Part shown: positions 1 to 5,487 of the stretch, one piece after another | How positions within the stretch are numbered: the first letter of the stretch is position 1 | Layout of the letters: each line of letters opens with the position of its first letter | Origin: a virus | Length of the DNA: 49,709 nt | Virus record (IMG/VR): IMGVR_UViG_3300009082_000006 | Location: 1-49,709 of that record | Reading direction: 5' to 3' (one strand) | Translations under genes and position numbers: made by a program | Notes under the pieces: model-generated | What the model was told of the DNA's origin: nothing | Seen by the model: only the letters and a program-made list of their open reading frames with translations | Database searches by the model: none

Positions 1-123
1 GCATTGGCAAGTTGCTGGCGTAGGGATTTGATTTCAGCAATCAGTTCTAAAGACGTATCGCCTAACACACGCTCAAAGCGTTCGTACTCCTTTTGTGCTT
101 GCTCAACAATGTCAGTCATTTCA
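1..123. repeat. Terminal direct repeat, left copy (circular closure)
   Basis: Bases 1-123 are identical to 49587-49709. The repeat cuts through a single gene, whose complete copy is 49241..49705 (minus), so 4..119 minus is only a duplicated 5' fragment. The simplest reading is an assembly overlap of a circular or circularly permuted molecule. A true 123-bp packaged terminal repeat is possible but less likely. Confidence 0.9.
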
Positions 124-134
124 CATTCTCCAAA

Positions 135-239
135 TCACGCGCCGCAATCGACGCACCGGACGGTGAAGGCGATCGCGGAATCAGGAACAAATTCAGCATG
201 CCCGCCGCAGAAAGGGCAAGGCTTGGTCTTTTCGGTCAT
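135..239 (-). CDS. Lar-like small zinc-finger protein (34 aa)
   Basis: This very short protein starts MTEKTKPCPFCGG and ends CVDCGA. The two CxxC pairs, about 18 residues apart, form a zinc ribbon, and the KPCPFCGG opening is typical of the Lar restriction-alleviation family. Its ATG overlaps the stop of the upstream gene (ATGA), so it is translationally coupled in the leftward early operon. Lar proteins reduce host type I restriction by stimulating methylation; whether a protein this short does so is inference. Many phages carry such finger-only proteins with no proven role. Confidence 0.65.
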   Translation of the reverse strand: MTEKTKPCPFCGGHAEFVPDSAIAFTVRCVDCGA

Positions 240-526
240 CCCTGCTCATCCTCCGAGGCTGCGAGTTCCGCCGCGATCAGTGCCCGAATCCGCCGAAGAT
301 CGCCAATCGTTATCTCGGCGCTGTTGATCGCGAAAACCGGCGTCGAATCGCTTCCGGCATAGTGCCTGTCGTTGTGATCCTGCAGCAATGCGGCGAAGCG
401 CTTCAGCGCATCAATCGCTTCGGCATGCCGGCGGCGCAGCGAATCGAAATCAGCCTGCGTCACCGGGAATCCTTCAGGGGTCCGCGCCGGCTTCAGCGCA
501 TCGTGCATCAAATCGAACTTGCTCAT
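236..526 (-). CDS. Hypothetical early protein (96 aa)
   Basis: I do not recognise a family. The protein starts MSKFDLMHDALKP and is mostly helical and charged; residues about 25-55 (QADFDSLRRRHAEAIDALKRF) look coiled-coil. The open frame extends upstream, but the ATG at 526 overlaps the stop of the previous gene (ATGA) and is preceded by a GGAGAAAAAGGAAA ribosome-binding stretch, which sets the start. It belongs to the leftward early operon. Confidence 0.7.
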   Translation of the reverse strand: MSKFDLMHDALKPARTPEGFPVTQADFDSLRRRHAEAIDALKRFAALLQDHNDRHYAGSDSTPVFAINSAEITIGDLRRIRALIAAELAASEDEQG

Positions 527-888
527 TTCCTTTTTCTCCTTTCGGTCAACTGGATCTCCAAAAGATCGGCGATCGCGGAGCGCTTCGGCGGCGGCGGCGG
601 CGCCTTTTCCTGAATCGGCTTCAGGGCGTATTCGATCACCGCCCGCGGCGGAAAGAACGTGCACTCGAAAGCATAGTGCCCGCCCCTTCCGCAAGCGAAG
701 CAAGCCGGCGCGCTGGTGTATTTCGCCCGCGGCTCGAATTCCCTGCAGGCCGAAGGCGCGTTGTCCTTGAATGGCAGCGGGACACCCCAGCGGCGGCAGC
801 GCGCGCCATCCGTGCCCGGATATGGAAGCGCGCAGTCAGCGCACCCGCGCGGATCAAAGGCCGCGTCATAAAGCCCGTCGCGCTTCAT
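523..888 (-). CDS. CCHC zinc-knuckle protein (121 aa)
   Basis: The protein contains a perfect C63-x2-C66-x4-H71-x4-C76 pattern (CFACGRGGHYAFEC), the spacing of retroviral-type zinc knuckles that bind single-stranded nucleic acid. Further cysteines lie near the N-terminus (C16, C19, C31) and could form a second site. A proline run at about residues 97-101 leads into a basic tail ending RRKRK. The basic tail and knuckle suggest nucleic-acid binding, which is inference. It is coupled by ATGA overlaps to genes on both sides. Confidence 0.65.
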   Translation of the reverse strand: MKRDGLYDAAFDPRGCADCALPYPGTDGARCRRWGVPLPFKDNAPSACREFEPRAKYTSAPACFACGRGGHYAFECTFFPPRAVIEYALKPIQEKAPPPPPKRSAIADLLEIQLTERRKRK

Positions 889-983
889 TTCATCGACCCC
901 AGCATCAGGTCGAACAGCGTCCAGTAAAGGGCGAAGAACATGGCGCCCAGCAATGCCGCCGCGATCTTGTCACGCCTGCTCAT
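885..983 (-). CDS. Small membrane protein (32 aa)
   Basis: This is a basic N-terminus (MSRRDK) followed by one hydrophobic helix (IAAALLGAMFFALYWTLF). Its stop overlaps the next ATG (ATGA), and its start lies inside the 3' end of the upstream gene. That tight packing is the main argument that it is real, since it is too short to judge by coding statistics. The function is unknown. Confidence 0.5.
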   Translation of the reverse strand: MSRRDKIAAALLGAMFFALYWTLFDLMLGSMK

Positions 984-1353
984 TTCGATTCCTCCCTGAA
1001 AAAATCCCCGTCAATTGCGAAAGGCTTTCCGTGGTGCTGCGCTGCGCTTTCCATGCGGCCGATCGATATCCGGCGCGCTTTCTCCATCGCTTGCACTTCT
1101 CCGCGTCGGTGAATGGTTTCGGCCTTTTCGCATTCGCGCCCGGCGTGACCGAGTAGATCGGCGCGGCCGGGCCTGAAGTCGTTGACCGGACATATCGCGC
1201 CACCCTGATCAATTCCGCTTCGACCATGCGGCGAAGATATCCGCCGCCGGTCAAGGTTTCATATGAGCAGTGCGCCGCCTCTGCGATTTCGCGCGCATCA
1301 AGATCGCCCTCGCGGTCCAGCGCTGCCAATATCCTGCGCATCACTGGCGTCAT
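970..1353 (-). CDS. Winged helix-turn-helix phage protein (127 aa)
   Basis: The N-terminal 60 residues read as a winged-helix fold: MTPVMRRILAALD, then DAREIAEAAHCSYETL as the helix-turn-helix, then GYLRRMVEAELIRVARYVR as the wing. The middle has a GPAAPIYSVTPG strand and the motif RPKPFTDAEKCKRWR, which I recall from small phage early proteins. The ATG at 1353 overlaps the preceding stop (ATGA), so it is preferred to one three codons upstream. It may be an early regulator; its DNA target is unknown. Confidence 0.65.
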   Translation of the reverse strand: MTPVMRRILAALDREGDLDAREIAEAAHCSYETLTGGGYLRRMVEAELIRVARYVRSTTSGPAAPIYSVTPGANAKRPKPFTDAEKCKRWRKRAGYRSAAWKAQRSTTESLSQLTGIFSGRNRNEQA

Positions 1354-1721
1354 ATCGACCACCCCATGCGGCGCAGCATTTCCTCCGATTCCTCGCCCGC
1401 GACCTTATCTTGCTGCGCGCGTTCCATCACCGACCAGACCGACATATAGGCCGAAATCCTTTCGGGATCGCGCGGCGCGACCGCGTTCTTGAAATTGTCG
1501 TAATCCATTTCATCGATCATCCGCGCGACGATCTTCGTGAATTCCCGGCGGCGAATGAATGCCCGGAATCGATAGTCGGCAAAGGGCGTTTCACGCACCA
1601 GAATTGCCGGGCCGAAAATCTGCTCGATGTCGCCAGCGAAGCGCGCCCGAACAAGGAGGCGGTCTGAATTGCCGCGATCCACCACGACTGAGATGAAACC
1701 TGTTTTTGAAAAAAGCCACAT
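1350..1721 (-). CDS. Conserved phage early protein (123 aa)
   Basis: The protein begins MWLFSKTGFISVVVD and contains the pattern ADYRFRAFI ... IDEMDYDNFKNAV ... RISAYMSVWSVM. I recall this layout from uncharacterised proteins in many proteobacterial phages. No catalytic motif is evident. It lies between two DNA-binding-type genes in the leftward operon; the gap to the upstream gene is 3 bp. The function is unknown. Confidence 0.7.
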   Translation of the reverse strand: MWLFSKTGFISVVVDRGNSDRLLVRARFAGDIEQIFGPAILVRETPFADYRFRAFIRRREFTKIVARMIDEMDYDNFKNAVAPRDPERISAYMSVWSVMERAQQDKVAGEESEEMLRRMGWSI

Positions 1722-1724
1722 CGA

Positions 1725-1970
1725 TCATTTCCCCTTTTTCTTTTGCTTTTGATCAAGCGATCCGAATGCAAGGCCGAGCGATTCCTCGATCCTGCGCGCT
1801 ACGTTTTCCCCGAAGGGCCGGCCGACAAGCTGCGATACCCGCGACTGAGAAACCTTCAGGAGCGCAGCGGTCGCTACGATGCCGCCATGATCGGCAGCGA
1901 TCCTGCGAAGGTTTTCCCGGCGGATTTCATAAAGCCCGCGCATGTAATCCGAAGCGGCGATTTTGGTCAT
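1725..1970 (-). CDS. Helix-turn-helix DNA-binding protein (81 aa)
   Basis: Residues about 17-50 (RRENLRRIAADHGG, VATAALLKVSQSRVSQLVG) form a classic helix-turn-helix of the phage Cro/XRE type, with SQSRVSQLVG as the recognition helix. The C-terminus is short and lysine-rich (DQKQKKKGK). With no dimerisation or cleavage domain it is smaller than a CI repressor. It is probably an early regulator, possibly of the two leftward promoters at 4.2 and 5.3 kb, but that link is inference. Confidence 0.7.
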   Translation of the reverse strand: MTKIAASDYMRGLYEIRRENLRRIAADHGGIVATAALLKVSQSRVSQLVGRPFGENVARRIEESLGLAFGSLDQKQKKKGK

Positions 1971-2209
1971 GCTTCCGCCTCCATTTCCTGCGGCAGCAAA
2001 TCAGCCGCGCGAGTCAGCGAAAGATCGGCAAGCGTCCGAATGTTGCCCACCGCATCTTCGCCGGCATGCTTCACCGATAGCGCCATGAACAGAATCGAAA
2101 GCATGGTCGAAAGCGATGTCCATTCAAGGTAGGAATCGTTGCGCTGCGCTTCGCCCCATCTGCGATAAATCAGGTCTTCGATTTTCTGAGAAACCGGGTT
2201 CTTTTCCAT
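1967..2209 (-). CDS. Hypothetical early protein (80 aa)
   Basis: The family is not recognised. The protein is helical, with a semi-hydrophobic stretch at about residues 32-47 (LSTMLSILFMALSVKH) that may be a membrane or packing helix. Its stop overlaps the downstream ATG of the HTH gene (ATGA), so the two are translated together. Confidence 0.6.
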   Translation of the reverse strand: MEKNPVSQKIEDLIYRRWGEAQRNDSYLEWTSLSTMLSILFMALSVKHAGEDAVGNIRTLADLSLTRAADLLPQEMEAEA

Positions 2210-2221
2210 TTCAATGCTCCC

Positions 2222-2395
2222 TTAAAAAATTGTGAAGATCACCAGCAAGGCGATCAGGATCGCCGCAATTGCCAGCGGCCAAACCGGCCCGCGCCGTCCC
2301 TCCAAAAAGGTGAAGTCATCGCGCAGTGGTTCCATATACGGCGCGCCGAATGCCTCTCTGAAGGATCGCGGGAATTTGAAATCATGCCGGATCAT
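2222..2395 (-). CDS. Tail-anchored small membrane protein (57 aa)
   Basis: A polar N-terminal two thirds (MIRHDFKFPRSFREAFG) is followed by a C-terminal hydrophobic helix (WPLAIAAILIALLVIFTIF), the layout of a tail-anchored inner-membrane protein. The ATG at 2395 is chosen because it lies just inside the end of the preceding gene and follows a GGAGGG-type ribosome-binding site. The function is unknown. Confidence 0.6.
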   Translation of the reverse strand: MIRHDFKFPRSFREAFGAPYMEPLRDDFTFLEGRRGPVWPLAIAAILIALLVIFTIF

Positions 2396-2492
2396 TTTCG
2401 CCCTCCTTTTCCGATTCAATTATGTCGTTCCATATCGCCATCACCCCAGCGAGAAAGAACATGCCGAGAAGAAATGAATTCAAGTCAATCAC
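2382..2492 (-). CDS. Small membrane protein (36 aa, GTG start)
   Basis: The frame reads MIDLNSFLLGMFFLAGVMAI followed by an acidic tail (NDIIESEKEGENDPA). A GTG at 2492 follows GGAGGGCGAAAG and overlaps the end of the upstream gene by 8 bases, which suggests coupling. It has one predicted transmembrane helix. The size and rare start codon keep confidence modest. Confidence 0.5.
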   Translation of the reverse strand: MIDLNSFLLGMFFLAGVMAIWNDIIESEKEGENDPA

Positions 2493-2709
2493 CTTTCGCC
2501 CTCCACTTTGCCTTGCAACCCGCGTTGCATTCCCAATTCCGAACCGGCCCGCAATCGCACCCCAGCGGATAAGCTGAAATCGATTCATGCCCGGATCGAT
2601 CGAGCGAAAGAACCCCGACCGTCACCCGATGCATGCCGGGATTCGCTGCCATGAAATCCTGCGCAATCAGGCGCAGGCGATCAAGTTCGCTTTGCTGGCT
2701 CATTTTCAT
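2485..2709 (-). CDS. Hypothetical cysteine-containing early protein (74 aa)
   Basis: The N-terminus is helical (SELDRLRLIAQDFMAANPG). The C-terminus carries CDCGPVRNWECNAGCKAKW, with four cysteines that could bind zinc. The ATG at 2709 overlaps the preceding stop (ATGA). The family is not recognised. Confidence 0.6.
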   Translation of the reverse strand: MKMSQQSELDRLRLIAQDFMAANPGMHRVTVGVLSLDRSGHESISAYPLGCDCGPVRNWECNAGCKAKWRAKGD

Positions 2710-3080
2710 GCCTCCTTATATCGCGATGATTCCTGATAGGTTTTCAAGTGCTGCTCAAGGCTTGTGAATTGCCACTTGGCATCCCCAACGGCCCAGCGCG
2801 GCGGGTAATGATCAATCAAGGCCTCGAAGCTTGATGTCTGGATGTCGCAAGTCCTGCCGATCATCCACCCGGTCCCGGTTTGGCTGGGCTGATTGGTCTT
2901 GTAATTCCCGGAGAAGGTGATCGCGCCGAGATCGATCCCGAAGCTGATCACCCGGCTTCCGGCCGCGTTGGTGAAAAATCCGTAGGTGCCGCGCTCGGCG
3001 ACGAATGCCCGGAAGCCTGCCGCTTTGATCATCGCGACAAGATCGCTGATCATTTCTTTTTCCCGTTCAATGCTGCTCAT
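2706..3080 (-). CDS. Conserved phage early protein (124 aa)
   Basis: The central part has the pattern RVISFGIDLGAITFSGNY followed by GTGWMIG, and the C-terminal part has PPRWAVGDAKWQFTSLEQHL. I recall similar uncharacterised proteins in the early regions of proteobacterial phages. The fold looks alpha/beta. No active-site motif is seen. The ATG overlaps the preceding stop by four bases. Confidence 0.65.
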   Translation of the reverse strand: MSSIEREKEMISDLVAMIKAAGFRAFVAERGTYGFFTNAAGSRVISFGIDLGAITFSGNYKTNQPSQTGTGWMIGRTCDIQTSSFEALIDHYPPRWAVGDAKWQFTSLEQHLKTYQESSRYKEA

Positions 3081-3364
3081 GCCTTTTCCCCTTTCGCTTT
3101 TCTGATCGCTGCGCGCGCCTTTTCGCTGATCGCCTCAAGATCATCGCCGTCGCATCCTTCGTCGCGGCTGACAATCGAGTCGATCCATTGCAGCGCGCCA
3201 AGCAATTCAGGCGCCGCCGCGATCAGAGCCGCATTCGCGTTTTCGTTGCTGGCGCAGCGGAGGTCGGCGATCCAATCGCGGCCGTCATCCGCCCCAGCCG
3301 CGGGGTAGATGATTCCGTCGATCGCCTCCCAAGGGCCGGGCGTGGCTTCAGGCTTATTCAGCAT
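3077..3364 (-). CDS. Ead/Ea22-like phage protein, copy 1 (95 aa)
   Basis: The protein begins MLNKPEATPGPW and has the signature ALIAAAPELLGAL near the middle and KARAAIRKAKGEK at the end. This TPGPW ... ALIAAAPELL ... ARAAI layout is common in small early proteins of lambdoid and related phages (Ead/Ea22-type), whose function is unknown. A second, diverged copy lies at 4732..5022 in the neighbouring leftward operon. The ATG at 3364 is preferred to an upstream one because it brings the conserved TPGPW close to the start. Confidence 0.7.
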   Translation of the reverse strand: MLNKPEATPGPWEAIDGIIYPAAGADDGRDWIADLRCASNENANAALIAAAPELLGALQWIDSIVSRDEGCDGDDLEAISEKARAAIRKAKGEKA

Positions 3365-3794
3365 CTTCGGCCTCCACTTCGTTTTCATAGCAGTCGTCAT
3401 CGGATTCCTCGCCGGTATTGATCAGGACATGCCCGAAGGAAATCACCCCGGCGTCATCGGATTCGCATTCAAAATCGGCGTCCATCCGGACGATGTTTCC
3501 CCAGCGGTTCCAGCCTGCGTTCGCCGGATTCTTCGTGTCGATATCTTCGAGAAGGATGCACCCCAGCGATCCAGAATCAACCGGGTATGTCCGATTGCCG
3601 TTGTCCGGATATTCGCCGTCGCCATATGCGGTATTGAAGATTGCGAAGCGGCGCCCGTCCATCAGGGTGAATTCACCTTCAGCGCATCCGCCGCCGGGGT
3701 TCTGATCATCGATGATCAGCGCGCAAACTTCGTCCCATTCAGCGTGCATGACATAGCAAAGGTCGCCGATCCAGTAGGTTCCCGATTTCATCAT
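3354..3794 (-). CDS. Conserved acidic phage protein (146 aa)
   Basis: The protein begins MMKSGTYWIGDLCYVMHAEWDEVC and continues GEFTLMDGRRFAIFNTAYGDGEY. The GxYWIGDLCYV opening recurs in phage and bacterial proteins of unknown role that appear to have a beta-rich fold. The C-terminus is strongly acidic (EESDDDCYENEVEAEDAE). GGAGAATCGAA precedes the paired ATG codons at 3794/3791. The function is unknown; an acidic DNA-mimic role is only a guess. Confidence 0.65.
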   Translation of the reverse strand: MMKSGTYWIGDLCYVMHAEWDEVCALIIDDQNPGGGCAEGEFTLMDGRRFAIFNTAYGDGEYPDNGNRTYPVDSGSLGCILLEDIDTKNPANAGWNRWGNIVRMDADFECESDDAGVISFGHVLINTGEESDDDCYENEVEAEDAE

Positions 3795-3807
3795 TTCGAT
3801 TCTCCCT

Positions 3808-4194
3808 TTATGCTGCAGCTTCGAACGCTGCCATTTCAACGTCGCGGAAATAGCCGTAGGGCAGGCCGCGCTTGTAGCAGAAATAATCCGGGTCATATTG
3901 AAAGTCCGGATCGGCCGCGATGATCTGAATCGCTGCGGCTTTCTTGTCGAATTCGCCGCCTTGCTTCGCCGCCCATTCCGCCTCGAATTCCTTCACCGCG
4001 GATTCCTCGGCTGCGATCTGGCGCGCTTCTGATTCGCGCATTTCCTTGATTGCGGAATCCCACATTTTTTGCTTTTGCGCCGGGCTTGCCGCGTCCCATT
4101 CTGCGTAGCCGGCCGATCCCGGGCGGAAGCCGTAGGCGTCCTTGTGAAGATCGCTCCAAAGTTCGTCGCTGAAGGTGAATTCTTGATTTTCCAT
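3808..4194 (-). CDS. Conserved early phage protein, first gene of leftward operon 1 (128 aa)
   Basis: The N-terminus contains ELWSDLHKDAYGFRPG, a motif I recall from small phage early proteins. Next comes a long charged helix (about residues 40-85, Glu/Lys/Ala-rich) and then DPDYFCYKRGLPYGYF. This is the promoter-proximal gene of the leftward block fed by the promoter at 4237-4264. The ATG at 4194 is preceded by a poor ribosome-binding site. The function is unknown. Confidence 0.65.
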   Translation of the reverse strand: MENQEFTFSDELWSDLHKDAYGFRPGSAGYAEWDAASPAQKQKMWDSAIKEMRESEARQIAAEESAVKEFEAEWAAKQGGEFDKKAAAIQIIAADPDFQYDPDYFCYKRGLPYGYFRDVEMAAFEAAA

Positions 4195-4236
4195 TTCGTA
4201 TCCCCTGATCCGTTTCATGCGAAAGCGCATGAGCAA

Positions 4237-4264
4237 ACTATATGCATCCGGGTGGTAGTTGCAA
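4237..4264 (-). promoter_or_regulatory. Leftward early promoter P1 (sigma70-like)
   Basis: On the minus strand, TTGCAA (4264-4259) is followed by a 16-base spacer and TATAGT (4242-4237), about 42 bases before the ATG at 4194. One base upstream of the -35 box sits the inverted repeat at 4266-4296, also found at the second promoter (5315-5343). Confidence 0.65.
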
Positions 4265-4265
4265 G

Positions 4266-4296
4266 AGAAAAACCTAATATTTTTGGAGATTTTTCT
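4266..4296. promoter_or_regulatory. Inverted-repeat operator, copy 1
   Basis: The plus strand reads AGAAAAACCT, 11 bases, AGATTTTTCT: two 10-base arms with one mismatch, AT-rich in a GC-rich genome. The spacing of the arms is the same as in the copy at 5346-5376. Its position, abutting the -35 box of a leftward promoter, fits an activator site; repression or an UP element is also possible. Confidence 0.65.
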
Positions 4297-4308
4297 AATG
4301 CCCGGATA

Positions 4309-4327
4309 GCGCCGATTTATCCGGCGC
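4309..4327. terminator. Weak hairpin, possible attenuator
   Basis: GCGCCG, a 7-base loop and CGGCGC form a six-pair stem just after the end of the leftward gene 4334..4735. No T-run follows on the minus strand, so it is at best a pause or attenuation site between the two leftward operons. Confidence 0.25.
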
Positions 4328-4333
4328 CTCCGG

Positions 4334-4735
4334 TCATTTCACCATTGCGACCCGGGCGACATTCGCCGTCAATTCATCCCGATAGAATTCGAGCGATTCA
4401 ATGCCTTTGATCATAGTGTCGAATGCATAGCGGTTTTTTCCGTCCTCGATCCAAATCCTTTTTGCCCGCGGCTGCACCGCATAGACGCTCAGGATCGCGC
4501 CCGGCTGGATCGCGTGGTTCAGGCGCTTTGCCCGCCCGCGCTTCCCTTGCTGCACCCATATCACCGCCGGCAGCGGCGATGCCACAAGGGCAAGCATTCC
4601 GCACTTCGCTTTCTTCACTGCAGCTTCGGCCGCTTCGCGCTTTGCCCGTTCGGCATCCTTGCGAAGATCGATGATCTTCGCTTTCGCGGCTTCGATCAGC
4701 GCGCGGAGATCGGCCTCGTTGTTCGGGAGATTCAT
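4334..4735 (-). CDS. Coiled-coil early protein (133 aa)
   Basis: Residues about 1-45 form a charged coiled coil (NNEADLRALIEAAKAKIIDL then KDAERAKREAAEAAVKKAK). The C-terminal 85 residues look beta-rich (PAVIWVQQGKRGRAKRLNH, GAILSVYAVQ, RIWIEDGKNRYAF). The ATG at 4735 overlaps the upstream stop (ATGA). The family is not recognised. It is the last gene of leftward operon 2. Confidence 0.65.
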   Translation of the reverse strand: MNLPNNEADLRALIEAAKAKIIDLRKDAERAKREAAEAAVKKAKCGMLALVASPLPAVIWVQQGKRGRAKRLNHAIQPGAILSVYAVQPRAKRIWIEDGKNRYAFDTMIKGIESLEFYRDELTANVARVAMVK

Positions 4736-5022
4736 GGCTTCTCCTTTCCTTCGATCTTGCGGATTGCTGCGCGCGCTTTGGATTGCCATAAAAGGAACTC
4801 GACCCCGGTAAGGACCAAGCATTCCTCGCGCTCGTCTCCCATCGCGTCGCGCAAAAGCTGAAGCAATTCGGGCGCAGCGGCGATCAGTGCCAAGTTCTGC
4901 GCGGCCTCATGTCCAAGCCCGGGCGCCTCGCTGAATTCGCCGATGTGCTTGCGATTACCAAGGTCCTGAACAAGCGTCTTTCCGCGGAAAGCCCAAGGGC
5001 CGGGGGTGTGGGTGATCTTCAT
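4732..5022 (-). CDS. Ead/Ea22-like phage protein, copy 2 (96 aa)
   Basis: It carries the same landmarks as the copy at 3077..3364: THTPGPWAF near the start, LALIAAAPELLQLL in the middle, and SKARAAIRKIEGKEK at the end. The part between them differs. The start at 5022 puts TPGPW near the N-terminus. The two copies sit in adjacent leftward operons, which suggests duplication together with the shared promoter element. The function is unknown. Confidence 0.7.
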   Translation of the reverse strand: MKITHTPGPWAFRGKTLVQDLGNRKHIGEFSEAPGLGHEAAQNLALIAAAPELLQLLRDAMGDEREECLVLTGVEFLLWQSKARAAIRKIEGKEKP

Positions 5023-5035
5023 TCTGATGCTCCAA

Positions 5036-5116
5036 TCAAAGGTTGAAAGCCCGCGCGATTGCCTGCACGGCCATGATCGCGGGAATTGCACAAAGGGCGA
5101 TGATCAGCAGTTCCAT
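5036..5116 (-). CDS. Putative 26-residue membrane peptide
   Basis: The reading MELLIIALCAIPAIMAVQAI plus six more residues is a single hydrophobic helix. It fills the gap between two genes: its ATG lies 2 bases past the upstream stop, and a GAGGAA sequence precedes it. Short length makes this uncertain. Confidence 0.4.
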   Translation of the reverse strand: MELLIIALCAIPAIMAVQAIARAFNL

Positions 5117-5117
5117 T

Positions 5118-5282
5118 TCATTCCTCCGTGATGATGAATCCGGCCTCGCTATCGAAGCCCGGGAAAGCTTCAGGATCGGCGGCGGCTTCCGCGGCAAGCA
5201 TGCCGATCGCCTCGTCGCGATCTGCAGCGGCCCAAAAGCCCCAATCGGTCCCGTCTTTTTCGGTGATCTGAAAAACCTTCAT
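5118..5282 (-). CDS. Small acidic early protein, first gene of leftward operon 2 (54 aa)
   Basis: The protein begins MKVFQITEKDGTDWGFWAA and continues with a helix rich in Asp, Glu and Ala. I do not recognise a named family, though short MKxFQI-type proteins are common in phage early regions. It is the promoter-proximal gene behind the promoter at 5315-5343. The ATG at 5282 follows CAGGGGAATCGAA. Confidence 0.6.
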   Translation of the reverse strand: MKVFQITEKDGTDWGFWAAADRDEAIGMLAAEAAADPEAFPGFDSEAGFIITEE

Positions 5283-5314
5283 TTCGATTCCCCTGATGCG
5301 TTGCTGATGAGGCG

Positions 5315-5343
5315 AGATTAGAAAAAGATCATGGTGGTTGCAA
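5315..5343 (-). promoter_or_regulatory. Leftward early promoter P2 (sigma70-like)
   Basis: On the minus strand, TTGCAA (5343-5338) is followed by a 17-base spacer and TAATCT (5320-5315), about 33 bases before the ATG at 5282. The same -35 hexamer and the same upstream inverted repeat occur at P1 (4237-4264). Confidence 0.65.
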
Positions 5344-5345
5344 TA

Positions 5346-5376
5346 AGAAAAATCTAATATTCCATGAGATTTTTCT
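5346..5376. promoter_or_regulatory. Inverted-repeat operator, copy 2 (perfect arms)
   Basis: AGAAAAATCT, 11 bases, AGATTTTTCT: the two 10-base arms are exact inverses. Read leftward, the 16 bases GCATTAGAAAAATCTC at its upstream edge are identical to copy 1. It lies two bases upstream of the -35 box of P2, and about 110 bases upstream of the rightward late gene 5488..6552, so it could also affect that divergent block. Confidence 0.7.
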
Positions 5377-5487
5377 AATGCATTGAACTGAAAGGTCAAA
5401 TAATTCGCGGGCTGGTTAGTTTTTGCGGGTTATTGGCTGATGGCGCGCCGGATACATTCGGCAGCATCCAATCAACCCGGAATCACG

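Noticed and set aside
1-123. True 123-bp packaged terminal repeat
   Set aside because: The length is typical of an assembler overlap and the repeat splits a gene; head genes and terminase do not point to short direct terminal repeats.
4-327. Plus-strand open frames over 1-5300 (for example 4..327, 388..927, 3309..3923)
   Set aside because: They lie opposite a chain of minus-strand genes joined by ATGA overlaps with ribosome-binding sites, and their translations are Arg/Ser-rich shadows.
5383-5487. Rightward late promoter before the protease gene
   Set aside because: Only poor -35/-10 pairs can be found (for example TATTGG-16-TACATT), so none is annotated; an activator-dependent promoter remains possible.
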